In this document: positions 26,212 through 34,921 of the stretch, in pieces
How the letters are laid out: each line of letters opens with the position of its first letter
Numbering within the stretch: position 1 is the first letter of the stretch
NCBI GenBank assembly: GCA_963664465.2
Contig: CAXXSU010000006.1
Span: 186,001-250,000 of the forward strand
DNA from: CAVOAK01 sp963664465
GTDB lineage: Bacteria > Pseudomonadota > Alphaproteobacteria > UBA8366 > CAVOAK01
Direction: 5' to 3'
DNA: 64,000 nucleotides
Position numbers and translations under genes: made by a program
The notes under the pieces: model-generated
Told to the model about the DNA's origin: nothing
Databases searched by the model: none
The model's input: the letters and a program-made list of their open reading frames with translations, nothing else

Positions 26212-27312
26212 ATGGGGTTTAATTGCGGTATCATTGGACTGCCAAATGTCGGCAAATCGACCCTCTTCAATGCGCTGACAAGCACTGCGGCAGCCGAGGT
26301 TGCCAACTATCCGTTTTGCACCATCGAACCCAACGTCGGCCGCGTCGCGGTGCCAGACGACCGGTTGGGCGACATTGCACTGCTCGCGCCGTCGCCAGTT
26401 CAACTGCCGACCTACTTGGAGGTCGTCGACATCGCCGGTTTGATACACGGTGCGTCGACCGGAGAGGGCTTGGGCAATCAATTTCTCGGCCGGATCCGAG
26501 AAGTTGATGCGTTGCTGCATATGCTTCGATGCTTCGAGTCTGACGATACCGTGCATCTCGAAGGCGCCGTCAATCCGTTACGCGACCTGGAGACGGTGGA
26601 AACGGAGCTGATTCTGGCGGACTTACAGAAAATTGACCGGCGCCAGCCGGCGCTGGAAAAGTTGGAACGGGCCGGAGATCGCGACGTGCGTCGCGAACTG
26701 TCGCTCATGCGGCGGATTCGCGATTGTCTTAACGAGGGCACACCGGCACGGCTTATCGAGTGCACGGCCGAGGACCAAATAATCGTTAGTCGACAGAACT
26801 TTCTGACGTCGAAGCCAATCTTGTACATCTGCAATGTCGATGAGGAGCATGCGGGGGGTGGCAACGCCCTGTCCGACACGGTTGCCGAAAAAGCAGCAAC
26901 GGACGGCTCGCATCCGCTGATCGTGTCAGCGGCGATCGAGGCCGAAATTGCACAATTGGGTTCAGCGGACGAAAAAAACGAATTCTTGGCGTCGCTAGAT
27001 CTCGGCGAGCCTGGACTGGATCGGATCATAAGGGCCGGATATGCGATACTCGACCTCATCACGTTTTTTACCGTTGGCCCCAAGGAATCGCGCGCCTGGA
27101 CCGTGAAGTCTGGTTCACGCGCAGCCGAAGCCGCCGGTCTGATCCACACCGACTTCGAAAGAGGCTTCATATGTGCCGAAACCATCGCGTACGATGACTT
27201 CATCACCTGCGGCGGCGAGCAGGGAGCCAAGGACGCCGGTAAAATGCGGCAGGAAGGACGTGACTACATCGTTCGCGATGGCGACGTTATCCTGTTCAGG
27301 TTTAATGTCTGA
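26212..27312 (+). CDS. ychF: Ribosome-binding ATPase YchF
   Basis: An Obg-like P-loop ATPase of 366 residues associated with ribosomes and redox stress. It has the Walker A motif GLPNVGKSTLFNAL (about 8-21), VDIAGLIHGASTGEGLGNQFL, the ATP-specific NVDEEH region in place of NKXD, a coiled-coil insertion and a C-terminal TGS domain (FFTVGPKESRAWTVKSGS, DFERGFICAET, GKMRQEGRDYIVRDGDVILFRFNV). It follows pth by 24 bp. Confidence 0.97.
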   Translation: MGFNCGIIGLPNVGKSTLFNALTSTAAAEVANYPFCTIEPNVGRVAVPDDRLGDIALLAPSPVQLPTYLEVVDIAGLIHGASTGEGLGNQFLGRIREVDALLHMLRCFESDDTVHLEGAVNPLRDLETVETELILADLQKIDRRQPALEKLERAGDRDVRRELSLMRRIRDCLNEGTPARLIECTAEDQIIVSRQNFLTSKPILYICNVDEEHAGGGNALSDTVAEKAATDGSHPLIVSAAIEAEIAQLGSADEKNEFLASLDLGEPGLDRIIRAGYAILDLITFFTVGPKESRAWTVKSGSRAAEAAGLIHTDFERGFICAETIAYDDFITCGGEQGAKDAGKMRQEGRDYIVRDGDVILFRFNV

Positions 27313-27336
27313 AGAACTGCATCGGGAGACTTCGAT

Positions 27337-28014
27337 ATGGGAAATACGATCCAATTGACGGCAAGCGACGGCCATACATTCGGCGCCTACCGTGCGGATG
27401 CCGACGACCCTAAGGGCGGCTTGATCGTCCTCCAGGAGATTTTTGGCGTTAACGCGCATATTCGCGAGTTGTGCGACAAGTTTGCTTCGTTGGGATACAC
27501 CGCATTGGCGCCGGCGCTGTTCGATCGTGCGGAGCGCGGTGTCGAACTCGGCTACGACGATGCCGCATTTGCAGTGGCGCGCGAGATTCGGCCAAAGATA
27601 ACCACGGAAGACACTTTGCAAGACATCGATGCCAGCGCGAAGGCTTTGGCAGAAGCGCTCCCTGGACACAAGATTGGCGTCGCAGGTTATTGCTGGGGCG
27701 GCACGCTCGCCTGGCTCGCAGCAACGCGGCTTGATGGTCTATCGGCTTCGGTTTGTTATTACGGTGGGCAGATCGTCGATCATAAGGACGAAACACCGCG
27801 CTGCCCGGTGTTGATGAATTTTGGTGAGACGGATTCGGGAATACCTCTCACCAGTGTCGATGCCATCAGGCAGGCGAAACCGGATATACCCATACACGTC
27901 TATCCGGGCGCCGGGCATGGCTTCAGCTGTGACCATCGGTCGAGCTACGATGCTGAGCAGTCGGCAATCGCCGAACAACGCACGCTGGAGTTCTTCGGCC
28001 AGCAATTGGCATAA
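27337..28014 (+). CDS. Dienelactone hydrolase family protein
   Basis: A 225-residue alpha/beta hydrolase. The nucleophile elbow is GYCWGG (Cys), with later Asp and His in FGETDSGIP and YPGAGHGFSCDHR, the Cys-Asp-His triad of the family. Dienelactone hydrolases act in chlorocatechol breakdown, but most genomic homologues are carboxymethylenebutenolidase-like with unknown substrate. The neighbours (ychF, a rhodanese) give no aromatic-degradation context. Confidence 0.9.
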   Translation: MGNTIQLTASDGHTFGAYRADADDPKGGLIVLQEIFGVNAHIRELCDKFASLGYTALAPALFDRAERGVELGYDDAAFAVAREIRPKITTEDTLQDIDASAKALAEALPGHKIGVAGYCWGGTLAWLAATRLDGLSASVCYYGGQIVDHKDETPRCPVLMNFGETDSGIPLTSVDAIRQAKPDIPIHVYPGAGHGFSCDHRSSYDAEQSAIAEQRTLEFFGQQLA

Positions 28015-28027
28015 GGGGGAGGCCGCA

Positions 28028-28420
28028 ATGTTCCATAATAGGAAAAGTGCAAGGGAACTGCTTGTCGAGGCCAACAGCGAGGTCGAGCAGATTTCGGCCG
28101 CCGAAGCAATCGAGCTGATCGGTGATGAAAACACGGTCTTCGTCGATGTTCGCGAGACCGGCGAGACGGATCAGGGCATGGTGCCAGGCGCAGTGCACGC
28201 GCCGCGCGGCATGCTCGAGTTCTATGTCGATCCGGAGAGCCCGATGCACAAGGAATTGTTCGCAGAAGACAAGAAGTTTGTCTTCTATTGTGGGAGTGGC
28301 GGGCGCTCGGCGCTTTCAGCCGTTGCTGTCCAGCGCATGGGGCTTGAACCGGTCGCGCACATCGCCGGTGGATTTCCGGCATGGAAAGAGGCGGGAGGAC
28401 CGGTCGGCGAGAAAAGCTAG
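28028..28420 (+). CDS. Rhodanese-like domain protein
   Basis: A 130-residue single-domain sulfurtransferase-like protein. The ATG at 28028 has GGGGAGG about 6 nt upstream; the longer open frame before it is the shadow of the hydrolase gene. VFVDVRETGE, GAVHAPRGMLEF and the active loop YCGSGGRSALSA, with its Cys, indicate a catalytically competent rhodanese. The substrate is unknown. It is probably co-transcribed with the dienelactone hydrolase-like gene (13 bp gap). Confidence 0.9.
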   Translation: MFHNRKSARELLVEANSEVEQISAAEAIELIGDENTVFVDVRETGETDQGMVPGAVHAPRGMLEFYVDPESPMHKELFAEDKKFVFYCGSGGRSALSAVAVQRMGLEPVAHIAGGFPAWKEAGGPVGEKS

Positions 28421-28503
28421 TGCTGGCGCGGCGTCAGGCGGCAACGCGTTGGCAGTTTGGCGAGCAGACTATTGTTTGCGACGATTGGTCAACGTCGGTC
28501 GAG

Positions 28504-29391
28504 CTAGGATTTCAACGCTCGACCCGCCACCGCGTCCAGCTTCGAGGCAACCCCCTGATCACGCCTGTCGGGCGCTGTGATCAACGCCGCATCGAGACTG
28601 GTGTGACAGCCCACACGACAGCTTGAGCTGCGCTTTGCCAGCTTAGGTACCGCGGCGCGCACCAATTGGCGCGCTTGATCGGCGTTTTTCAACAGCACAC
28701 GCACAACTTCGTCGACGGTGACGTCATCCTGGTGCGGGTGCCAACAATCATAGTCGGTCACCATCGCCACGGTCGCGTAACACATCTCTGCTTCCCGCGC
28801 GAGCTTAGCCTCCGGCATGTTGGTCATACCAATTACCTGGCAGTTCCAGGAGCGGTAGAGATCCGATTCTGCGCGCGTCGAAAATTGCGGGCCCTCCATC
28901 ACCAGATAGATGCCTCCACGCACCGCTTGGATTCCGCACTCCGCCGCTGCCTTGGCCAGGCTATCGCCGAGCCGGCTGCAGACCGGATCAGCCATCGAGA
29001 CATGGGCCACAAGACCTGGTTCGAAAAAACTCTTCACGCGTGCAAAGGTTCGGTCGACAAACTGATCGACGATAACGAACGTACCCGGCGCCAACTCTTC
29101 CTCGAGCGAACCAACTGCCGATAAGGAGATAATTTCGGTAACGCCACTGCGTTTCAGCGCATCGATATTTGCGCGAAAGTTAAGGTCCGACGGCCCGATC
29201 ACGTGGCCACGTCCGTGTCGCGGCAGAAATACCATCTCGACACCATCCAGCTCACCGAACAGCAATTCGTCCGACGGCTTGCCGAACGGCGTATCCACCG
29301 TCTTCCAACGCTGCGATTTGAGCCCTTCGAGATCGTAGATGCCGCTACCGCCGATAACGCCGATGACCGGCGGACAGCCTGGATCAACCAT
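28504..29391 (-). CDS. mtnP: S-methyl-5'-thioadenosine phosphorylase
   Basis: A 295-residue purine nucleoside phosphorylase-family enzyme splitting methylthioadenosine into adenine and methylthioribose-1-phosphate (methionine salvage). Marks are IGVIGGSGIYDL, PRHGRGHVIGPSDLNFRANI, VVDQFVDRT, YLVMEGPQFSTRAES and IGMTNMPEAKLAREAEMCYA. It follows petC on the same strand, an arrangement known from Rhodospirillum-type genomes. The last 20 or so residues (RRDQGVASKLDAVAGRALKS) are variable. Confidence 0.96.
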   Translation of the reverse strand: MVDPGCPPVIGVIGGSGIYDLEGLKSQRWKTVDTPFGKPSDELLFGELDGVEMVFLPRHGRGHVIGPSDLNFRANIDALKRSGVTEIISLSAVGSLEEELAPGTFVIVDQFVDRTFARVKSFFEPGLVAHVSMADPVCSRLGDSLAKAAAECGIQAVRGGIYLVMEGPQFSTRAESDLYRSWNCQVIGMTNMPEAKLAREAEMCYATVAMVTDYDCWHPHQDDVTVDEVVRVLLKNADQARQLVRAAVPKLAKRSSSCRVGCHTSLDAALITAPDRRDQGVASKLDAVAGRALKS

Positions 29392-29449
29392 TGAGATCGC
29401 GTTCCTTGGGCATGGGTTCCGCGCTAAACGCGCTGCGTCACGCCGCTCG

Positions 29450-30211
29450 CTACTTCACGTCGGCCCATACCTTGCGCTTCACCGCAATCAGCATTGCCGT
29501 AAACACGAGCAGGAAGATGAGCACTTTAAGGCCCAACGACTTGCGCTCATCGAGATACGGTTCGGCCGTCCAGGTAAGGAATGCTGAAACATCCCTAGCC
29601 ATCTGCTCGACACTTGCCTGTGTTCCGTCCGCGTATTCCACACCATCTTCGAATAGCGGCTGGGGCATGGCGATCTGCTGGCTCGGAAAGTAGGTGTTGA
29701 AGGTCATCCCCTCCAACAGTTCAAACTCTTCCGGCGCTTCTCCATACCCCGTCAACAATGCATACAGGTAATCTACGCCGCCCGGACGCGCTTCGACGAT
29801 CAGCGAGAGGTCCGGCGGCAACGCGCCGTTGTTGGAAGCCCGCGCAGCCTGATCGTTAGGAAACGGAGGAGCGAACCGATCCGCCGGCCGCGCCGGCCGC
29901 AAGAACATTTCACCGTCCGCGTCCGGACCATCCTCAACCTCGTAGTCCGCGGCGAACGCCTTTACCTGCTCTTCGTTGTAGCCGAGCTCTGTCAAATTAC
30001 GATAGGCAACAAATTTCAGGCTGTGGCAGACGGCGCAGACCTCAAGGTAGACTTGCAGACCGCGCTGCAGGGCCGCCGGATCGAACGAGCCGAAGGCTCC
30101 TTGCCAGTTCCAATCCTGTGCCGCCGGTTTCGGGGTTTCAGAAGCGTTGGCCGCACCGGCGACCATGATCGACGCGGCCGCGAAAAAACCGAGACATAGC
30201 GCGCGCATCAC
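29450..30211 (-). CDS. petC: Cytochrome c1 of the bc1 complex
   Basis: The haem c subunit of ubiquinol-cytochrome c reductase. It is 253 residues with a signal peptide (LCLGFFAAASIMVAGAANA), the haem site CAVCHSL (about residues 58-62), the axial Met region near EGMTFNTYFPSQQIAMPQPL and a C-terminal membrane anchor (GLKVLIFLLVFTAMLIAV). GTG 30211 or ATG 30208 may start it; either way it overlaps the petB stop, indicating coupling. Third gene of petABC. Confidence 0.96.
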   Translation of the reverse strand: MMRALCLGFFAAASIMVAGAANASETPKPAAQDWNWQGAFGSFDPAALQRGLQVYLEVCAVCHSLKFVAYRNLTELGYNEEQVKAFAADYEVEDGPDADGEMFLRPARPADRFAPPFPNDQAARASNNGALPPDLSLIVEARPGGVDYLYALLTGYGEAPEEFELLEGMTFNTYFPSQQIAMPQPLFEDGVEYADGTQASVEQMARDVSAFLTWTAEPYLDERKSLGLKVLIFLLVFTAMLIAVKRKVWADVK

Positions 30212-31455
30212 GATTTTTCCATTTCGGTTGTTGCGGACCCGCTACCGCCAAGCACTGGTTGGCTAATGCTCGTTGGCGGTGCTCGCGGCGTTTCCAAGAG
30301 ACCCAGCGCCGGCATCAACACCAGGAAGTGCACGAAATAGTAAGCGGTGCCAACCCGGCTCAAGATAAGCCAAATGCCTTCAGGAGCATTGGCACCGCAG
30401 GCGCCGAGAAGCAGCGAGTCGGCAACCAAAAGCCAGAAGAACCATTTGAATAGCGGACGATAGCGCGCACTGCGGACTTTAGCGGTGTCGAGCCACGGCA
30501 ATATGAAGAGAACGAGAATCGATGAGAACATCGCAATCACGCCCATCAGCTTGTCGGGAATCGCCCGCAGAATCGCGTAGAACGGCAGGAAGTACCACTC
30601 CGGCACGATATGCGCTGGTGTCTGCAGTGGATCGGCCGGGATAGAATTATCCGGGTGGTTGAGGTAGTTCGGAGCGTAGAACACCAACACCGCGAGTATG
30701 AGCAGGAACACGCCCGTTCCAACAGAATCCTTAGCGGTAAAATAGGGGTGGAAGGGAACAGAATCCTGAGGTCCGGTCAGCTCGATTCCGTCGGGGTTGT
30801 TCGAGCCGTGAATATGCAGCGCGATGACGTGCAGGATAACCACGCCCAAGAGCACGAACGGCAACAAATAGTGGAAAGAGAAAAATCGATTGAGAGTTGG
30901 ATTATCGACTGAGAATCCACCCCACAGCCAGGTGACGATGGCCTCGCCGATGCCAGGGATCGCTGAGAACAAGTTGGTGATAACCGTCGCCGCCCAAAAG
31001 CTCATCTGCCCCCACGGCAGCACATAGCCCGTAAAGGCGGTTGCCATCATCGCCAGTAGAATAACGACGCCCAATATCCACAACAGCTCTCGTGGCGCCT
31101 TGTAGGAGCCATAGTAAATACCGCGGAAAATGTGAATATAGACGACGGCGAAGAACATCGACGCACCGTTTGTGTGAAGATATTGGATCAACCAACCGAA
31201 GTTAACCTCACGCCTAATGCGCTCGACGCTGTCAAATGCGAGATCGACATGTGGCGTGTAATGCATCGCCAGCACGATACCTGTCACGATCAAGAGCACT
31301 AACGCGATGGTCGCCAGCGCGCCGAAGTTCCAGAAGTAATTCAGGTTCTTCGGCATCGGGTAGTTTTGATACTCCTCCTGCATATAGGAGAAGACTGGAA
31401 GCCGGTAGTCGATCCACTTGATGATCGGATTCGTAAACTGTGGGGCAGAGCTCAT
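30208..31455 (-). CDS. petB: Cytochrome b of the bc1 complex
   Basis: A 415-residue, eight-helix inner-membrane protein with two b haems and the quinone sites. The ATG at 31455 gives MSSAPQFTNPIIKWIDYRLPVF; the 64 residues before it in the open frame are antisense to petA and not conserved. Seen are the haem-ligand helices (YLHTNGASMFFAVVYIHIFRG, FHYLLPFVLLGVVILHVIALH), the Qo-site PEWY motif (HIVPEWYFLPFYAILR) and TNLFSAIPGIGEAIV. It is between petA and petC. Confidence 0.97.
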   Translation of the reverse strand: MSSAPQFTNPIIKWIDYRLPVFSYMQEEYQNYPMPKNLNYFWNFGALATIALVLLIVTGIVLAMHYTPHVDLAFDSVERIRREVNFGWLIQYLHTNGASMFFAVVYIHIFRGIYYGSYKAPRELLWILGVVILLAMMATAFTGYVLPWGQMSFWAATVITNLFSAIPGIGEAIVTWLWGGFSVDNPTLNRFFSFHYLLPFVLLGVVILHVIALHIHGSNNPDGIELTGPQDSVPFHPYFTAKDSVGTGVFLLILAVLVFYAPNYLNHPDNSIPADPLQTPAHIVPEWYFLPFYAILRAIPDKLMGVIAMFSSILVLFILPWLDTAKVRSARYRPLFKWFFWLLVADSLLLGACGANAPEGIWLILSRVGTAYYFVHFLVLMPALGLLETPRAPPTSISQPVLGGSGSATTEMEKS

Positions 31456-31465
31456 ATACGCTCTC

Positions 31466-32017
31466 CTAACCAATACGGACTGTGTTGTCGTCGAGGAACG
31501 TGTAAATCGGCACTGGAAGGTTCTTTGGAGCCGGTCCTTTGCGGATGCGACCCGAGGTATCGTAGTGCGAGCCATGACACGGGCAGAACCAACCGCCAAA
31601 ATCGCCTCGGGGCTCCGTGGTTTTTTGTCCGAGAGGTATGCAGCCAAGATGCGTGCACACGCCCACCAAAATCAGCCATTCCGGCCTTTGCACGCGCGCA
31701 GCGTCCTCCTCTGGATCAGGCAGGTTCTTGACGTCGGTGCTCCTGGCGTCGGCGATTTCTGCTTGTGTGCGGCGGCGCACAAAGACCGGACGCCCCCGCC
31801 ACTTGATCGTAACGCTCTGTCCCTCTTCGATCGCGCTGAGATCGACTTCGGTTGTCGACAACGCCAGCACGTCGGCTGCCGGATTCATCGAATCAATGAT
31901 AGGCCAAGCGAATATCGCAGTTCCAAGCGCACCGACTGCCGTCGTCGCCAAAATCAGAAAATCGCGCCTCGATTCGCCGTCGCCTTGAGTCTCGGGCGCT
32001 TGCGCCGTCTCTGTCAT
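31466..32017 (-). CDS. petA: Rieske iron-sulfur subunit of the bc1 complex
   Basis: A 183-residue [2Fe-2S] protein that carries electrons from ubiquinol to cytochrome c1. The ATG at 32017 (MTETAQAPE) is chosen because it gives the normal short N-terminus with SRRDFLILATTAVGALGTA, a twin-Arg-type membrane anchor; GGGGAAAG precedes it. The cluster motifs CTHLGC and CPCHGS carry the two Cys and two His ligands. First gene of petABC; petB follows after 10 bp. Confidence 0.97.
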   Translation of the reverse strand: MTETAQAPETQGDGESRRDFLILATTAVGALGTAIFAWPIIDSMNPAADVLALSTTEVDLSAIEEGQSVTIKWRGRPVFVRRRTQAEIADARSTDVKNLPDPEEDAARVQRPEWLILVGVCTHLGCIPLGQKTTEPRGDFGGWFCPCHGSHYDTSGRIRKGPAPKNLPVPIYTFLDDNTVRIG

Positions 32018-32187
32018 CTCTTTCCCCTGAAACATGCCCTGCAAAAGACAGCTGGCAAATAGCTGCCGTGGATTGACCAACTGTCTCGCGCAGATAACTG
32101 GTAACGATGTATAACCCGCAAAACGGGGCGCCCGAACCGGCACCACTCCACGTCGCATGTTGCCGAAACGACATGGTAGTGGCTGTC

Positions 32188-32215
32188 CGTATAATGCAAT
32201 TCTCGCCGAATGCAA
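32188..32215. promoter_or_regulatory. Possible overlapping divergent promoters for petABC and trmL
   Basis: On the plus strand 32190-32195 is a perfect TATAAT, about 60 bp before trmL, though no good -35 lies upstream. On the minus strand TTGCAT (32215-32210), 16 nt and TATACG (32193-32188) face petA, leaving a leader of about 165 nt. The two -10 elements overlap. Weak evidence, from consensus only. Confidence 0.3.
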
Positions 32216-32254
32216 AGGGTGCGAGCGTTTCAATGCACGCTGAGGAAACACCCG

Positions 32255-32710
32255 ATGCGACTAGCTCTCTATGAACCCGACATTCCGCAAAACGCAGGCG
32301 CCATCTTGCGACTTGCCGATTGCATGGGTGTTGAGGTCGATGTGATCGAGCCGAGCGGTTTCGTGTGGAGCGACCGACATCTCAAACGTGCGGGTATGGA
32401 CTATATGGATCGCGTGCACGTGGTTCATCACGACTCCTGGAAGCGCTTCTTGACCGCGCGTCCGGATCGGCTCGTCCTGCTGACCACCAAGGCATCGTTG
32501 AGCCATATCAATTACAACTTCGATCGCGGCGATATACTGCTCTGCGGCAGCGAAAGCCACGGCGTACCTCAGGCGGTTCACGATGCCGTGGACGCACAGA
32601 TCAGGATTCCGATGTCGAGCGACGCGAGATCGTTGAATGTTGCAATTGCCGCCGCCATTGTTCTCTCGGAGGCACTCCGGCAGACGGATGGATATCCAAG
32701 CGCCCGGTAG
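32255..32710 (+). CDS. trmL: tRNA (cytidine/uridine-34-2'-O)-methyltransferase TrmL
   Basis: A 151-residue SPOUT methyltransferase modifying the wobble base of tRNA-Leu. ATG 32255 gives MRLALYEPDIPQNAGAILRLA, the standard start; the longer frame is not conserved. SPOUT knot motifs LLCGSESHGVP and RIPMSSDARSLNVAIAAAIVL are present. hemF follows after 18 bp. Confidence 0.95.
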   Translation: MRLALYEPDIPQNAGAILRLADCMGVEVDVIEPSGFVWSDRHLKRAGMDYMDRVHVVHHDSWKRFLTARPDRLVLLTTKASLSHINYNFDRGDILLCGSESHGVPQAVHDAVDAQIRIPMSSDARSLNVAIAAAIVLSEALRQTDGYPSAR

Positions 32711-32728
32711 GCGGGCGAAGACAACGAA

Positions 32729-33592
32729 ATGATCACAAAAAACACACGTAAGGATCGCGCGCGCTCATGGTTCGAGGAGTTGCGCGATCGTATTTGCGCC
32801 GAGTTCGAGGCCGTCGAACAAGAATATAGCGGACCTCTCGCCGACAAAAAGCCGGGCAGATTCGAGAGAAAACCTTGGCAGCGCAGCGGCGACGATGGGG
32901 CTGACGGCGGCGGAGGCACAATGGCCATCATGCATGGTCGGGTCTTCGAGAAGGTGGGCGTCAATGTGTCAACGGTCTACGGCACCTTTTCCGAAGAGCT
33001 CCGTGCGCAAATCCCCGGGGCCGGCGCAACCGGGCGATTTTGGGCCAGTGGCATATCGCTGGTCGCGCACATGCAGTCACCGCTCGTACCTGCAGCGCAC
33101 ATGAACACCAGACACATCGTGACAGAAAAGTCCTGGTTCGGTGGAGGCGCCGACCTAACGCCGATCTATCCCGAAGATCGCGATTCGAAGGAATTTCATT
33201 CGGCGCTGCAGACGGCCTGCGATAAGTATGATGAAGACTACTATCCGCGATTTTCAAAATGGTGTGACGAATATTTCTTTATTCCGCACCGCAATGAGGC
33301 CCGCGGCGTCGGTGGCATCTTTTATGACAATCTCGAATCCGAAGATTGGGAAACCAATTTTGCCTTTACCTGCGATGTGGGCACCGCATTCCTCGACGTG
33401 TTTCCAAGACTCGTTCGCCGGCACATGAACCTTGCCTGGACCGAAGAGCAACGAAACCATCAGCTCGTGCGCCGCGGGCGCTATGTGGAATTCAACCTGA
33501 TTTACGATCGCGGGACGAAGTTTGGGTTGATGACGCACGGCAACCCTGAGGCCATCCTGATGTCGTTACCGCCGGAAGTGCGCTGGCCCTAG
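32729..33592 (+). CDS. hemF: Oxygen-dependent coproporphyrinogen III oxidase
   Basis: Aerobic haem synthesis: decarboxylates coproporphyrinogen III to protoporphyrinogen IX with O2. It is 287 residues with WQRSGDDGADGGGGTMAIMHGRVFEKVGVN-type N-terminal region (abbreviated here as GGGTMAIMHGRVFEKVG), the signature SWFGGGADLTPIYP, CDEYFFIPHRNEARGVGGIF and the substrate-binding VEFNLIYDRGTKFGL. Full length. Its neighbours trmL and petABC fit an aerobic respiratory setting. Confidence 0.96.
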   Translation: MITKNTRKDRARSWFEELRDRICAEFEAVEQEYSGPLADKKPGRFERKPWQRSGDDGADGGGGTMAIMHGRVFEKVGVNVSTVYGTFSEELRAQIPGAGATGRFWASGISLVAHMQSPLVPAAHMNTRHIVTEKSWFGGGADLTPIYPEDRDSKEFHSALQTACDKYDEDYYPRFSKWCDEYFFIPHRNEARGVGGIFYDNLESEDWETNFAFTCDVGTAFLDVFPRLVRRHMNLAWTEEQRNHQLVRRGRYVEFNLIYDRGTKFGLMTHGNPEAILMSLPPEVRWP

Positions 33593-33731
33593 TGATGCAG
33601 TGGCCGGTGCATCGCCAACTGGCCAGCGGTCGGCGCGATAACTTAGGTTCCTCGACCTGCAACAAATTATTTTTCGCTTTGAATTGGCTGTCCATGACAC
33701 AATATCAGGCGAAACGGGAGGAGACTGGCAT

Positions 33732-34363
33732 ATGTATCGTTGGCTGATCGCGGTGGCTGCATTCGTAACGTTCGGATTGGCGCTGGCGCCACCGTTGGCG
33801 GCAGCCGACGCCGCGCCAATTGAAACGTTTTTCGGTACCTTTAAGGGAAGCGGCATTGCCGAGAACTCAGATAGCCTATTCTTCGGCGTTACCGTGCGCG
33901 ACTTCGATGTGGAAATCGGCTCGAACTCCACTGGATTCAAGGTTTCATGGACCGCAATAATTCGCGGCGGCGGCGACCCGGCCAAACCGAATGTCCGACG
34001 CAAGACATTGAGTCTCTCCTTCGCTCCTTCCAGTCGAGCGAATGTGTTCGGCGCCGTCGACACCGAAGACCCGATGAGCGGCGAACCGTTTGCCTGGGCG
34101 CGAATCGATGGCCAGACTGCCGTCCTTCATCTTGGCGATCTTGGCCTCGGGGTCGCTCCTGGAAACCCAGTCCTGGTTCGAGAGCTTCTTGCCCTTGCGC
34201 TTTAACGGTCTACATGTTGTTGATTCGCGACGATGGCGGCTACGAGGTGCAAAGCTACGCCCGCACCTTGACGGCTCAGGGTATGGACTTGGTTTACGGG
34301 CGCGTCCGCGATGGCGATACCGTGCGCACCGTTAAGGGAAAATTGGTGAAATATGCGGAGTAA
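33732..34363 (+). pseudogene. Secreted-protein paralogue A, disrupted by an 83-bp insertion
   Basis: ATG 33732 follows a strong GGGAGGAG site and opens a signal peptide (MYRWLIAVAAFVTFGLALA...AAA) and a mature domain with IETFFGTFKGSG, VRDFDVEI and FAWARIDGQT. At 34118 the frame enters foreign DNA and stops at TAA 34203-34205. In the third frame, from 34202, the expected C-terminus follows (LTVYMLLIRDDGGYEVQSYA to VKGKLVKYAE, stop 34361-34363). Deleting 83 bp leaves 549 nt, exactly 182 codons plus stop. The paralogue downstream confirms the join: WARIQKDT then LSVYSL. No family was recognised. The stop overlaps the ATG of paralogue B. Confidence 0.85.
34118..34202 (-). repeat. 85-bp inverted exact copy of IS transposase interior
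   Basis: Positions 34118-34202 are the exact reverse complement of 53925-54009, the middle of the transposase gene of the IS at 53250-54708. All 85 bases agree. The fragment has no IS ends and no target duplication beyond one or two shared T residues at each border. It lies inside paralogue A. It is either a templated patch or an assembly or library chimera. Confidence 0.95.
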
Positions 34364-34911
34364 ACGAACTACGCTCATCGCCTGCTTGGTCGTCGTCGCG
34401 AGCGTGGTTCTTGCTGACTCGGCACATTCGCAGCAGAGCAAATCGATCGAAGACTTCTTCGGAGTCTATGTTGGGCGTGCCAATACAGAGGGCTCCGACG
34501 AGGTTCGCGACCTCGATGTTATCATCGAAGCCAACAAGCGCGGGTTCAACGTCAATTGGTCGGCGGTCATCCGCGCCGGCGAAAAGCGTGCGGTCCCGGG
34601 GGTCAAACGGCGCGCCATCGAGCAGGCGTTTCAGGAATCGCGGAAGCATGGATTTTTCGAGCCGGTCGCTGCTGGTACGGTGTTCTCGAAAAAAATTGGA
34701 TATCGTCGGCGGTGATCCCGTGATCTGGGCACGCATCCAGAAAGACACACTTTCCGTCTACTCTCTGGTTGTCCAGGAAGACGGATCATATCAGCTGCAG
34801 GTCTACGACCGCATATTGACTTCACTCGGCATGGATATTCAGTTCACACGATACGATGACGGCGTCCTGAGTCGAGGAATTACCGGTAGCTTGGCCCGCG
34901 TCGAAAACTGA
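34353..34911 (+). pseudogene. Secreted-protein paralogue B, frameshifted at an A7 run
   Basis: ATG 34353 overlaps the stop of paralogue A. The product opens with a signal peptide (TTLIACLVVVASVVLADSAHS) and IEDFFGVYVGRA, VRDLDVIIEANKRGF. After FSKK the frame hits a stop at 34713, but one frame over the homologous C-terminus continues: LDIVGGDPVIWARIQKDT to GSLARVEN, ending at 34911. The switch lies at AAAAAAA (34689-34695). Removing one A gives 558 nt, 185 codons plus stop. It could be a real mutation, a phase-variable tract or a sequencing error. About one third of residues match paralogue A. Confidence 0.8.
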
Positions 34912-34921
34912 CGGACGGACC

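Noticed and set aside
26478..27230. Open frame of 250 codons antisense to ychF
   Set aside because: Shadow of a strongly conserved gene; Ser/Arg-rich translation.
30208..31647. Longer petB starting at 31647
   Set aside because: The extra 64 residues overlap petA and are not conserved; ATG 31455 gives the family N-terminus.
34353..34911. Programmed -1 ribosomal frameshift at the A7 tract
   Set aside because: Restoring the frame needs +1 (or loss of one A), not the -1 shift that A-AAA-AAA heptamers support; a mutation, slippage or read error fits better.
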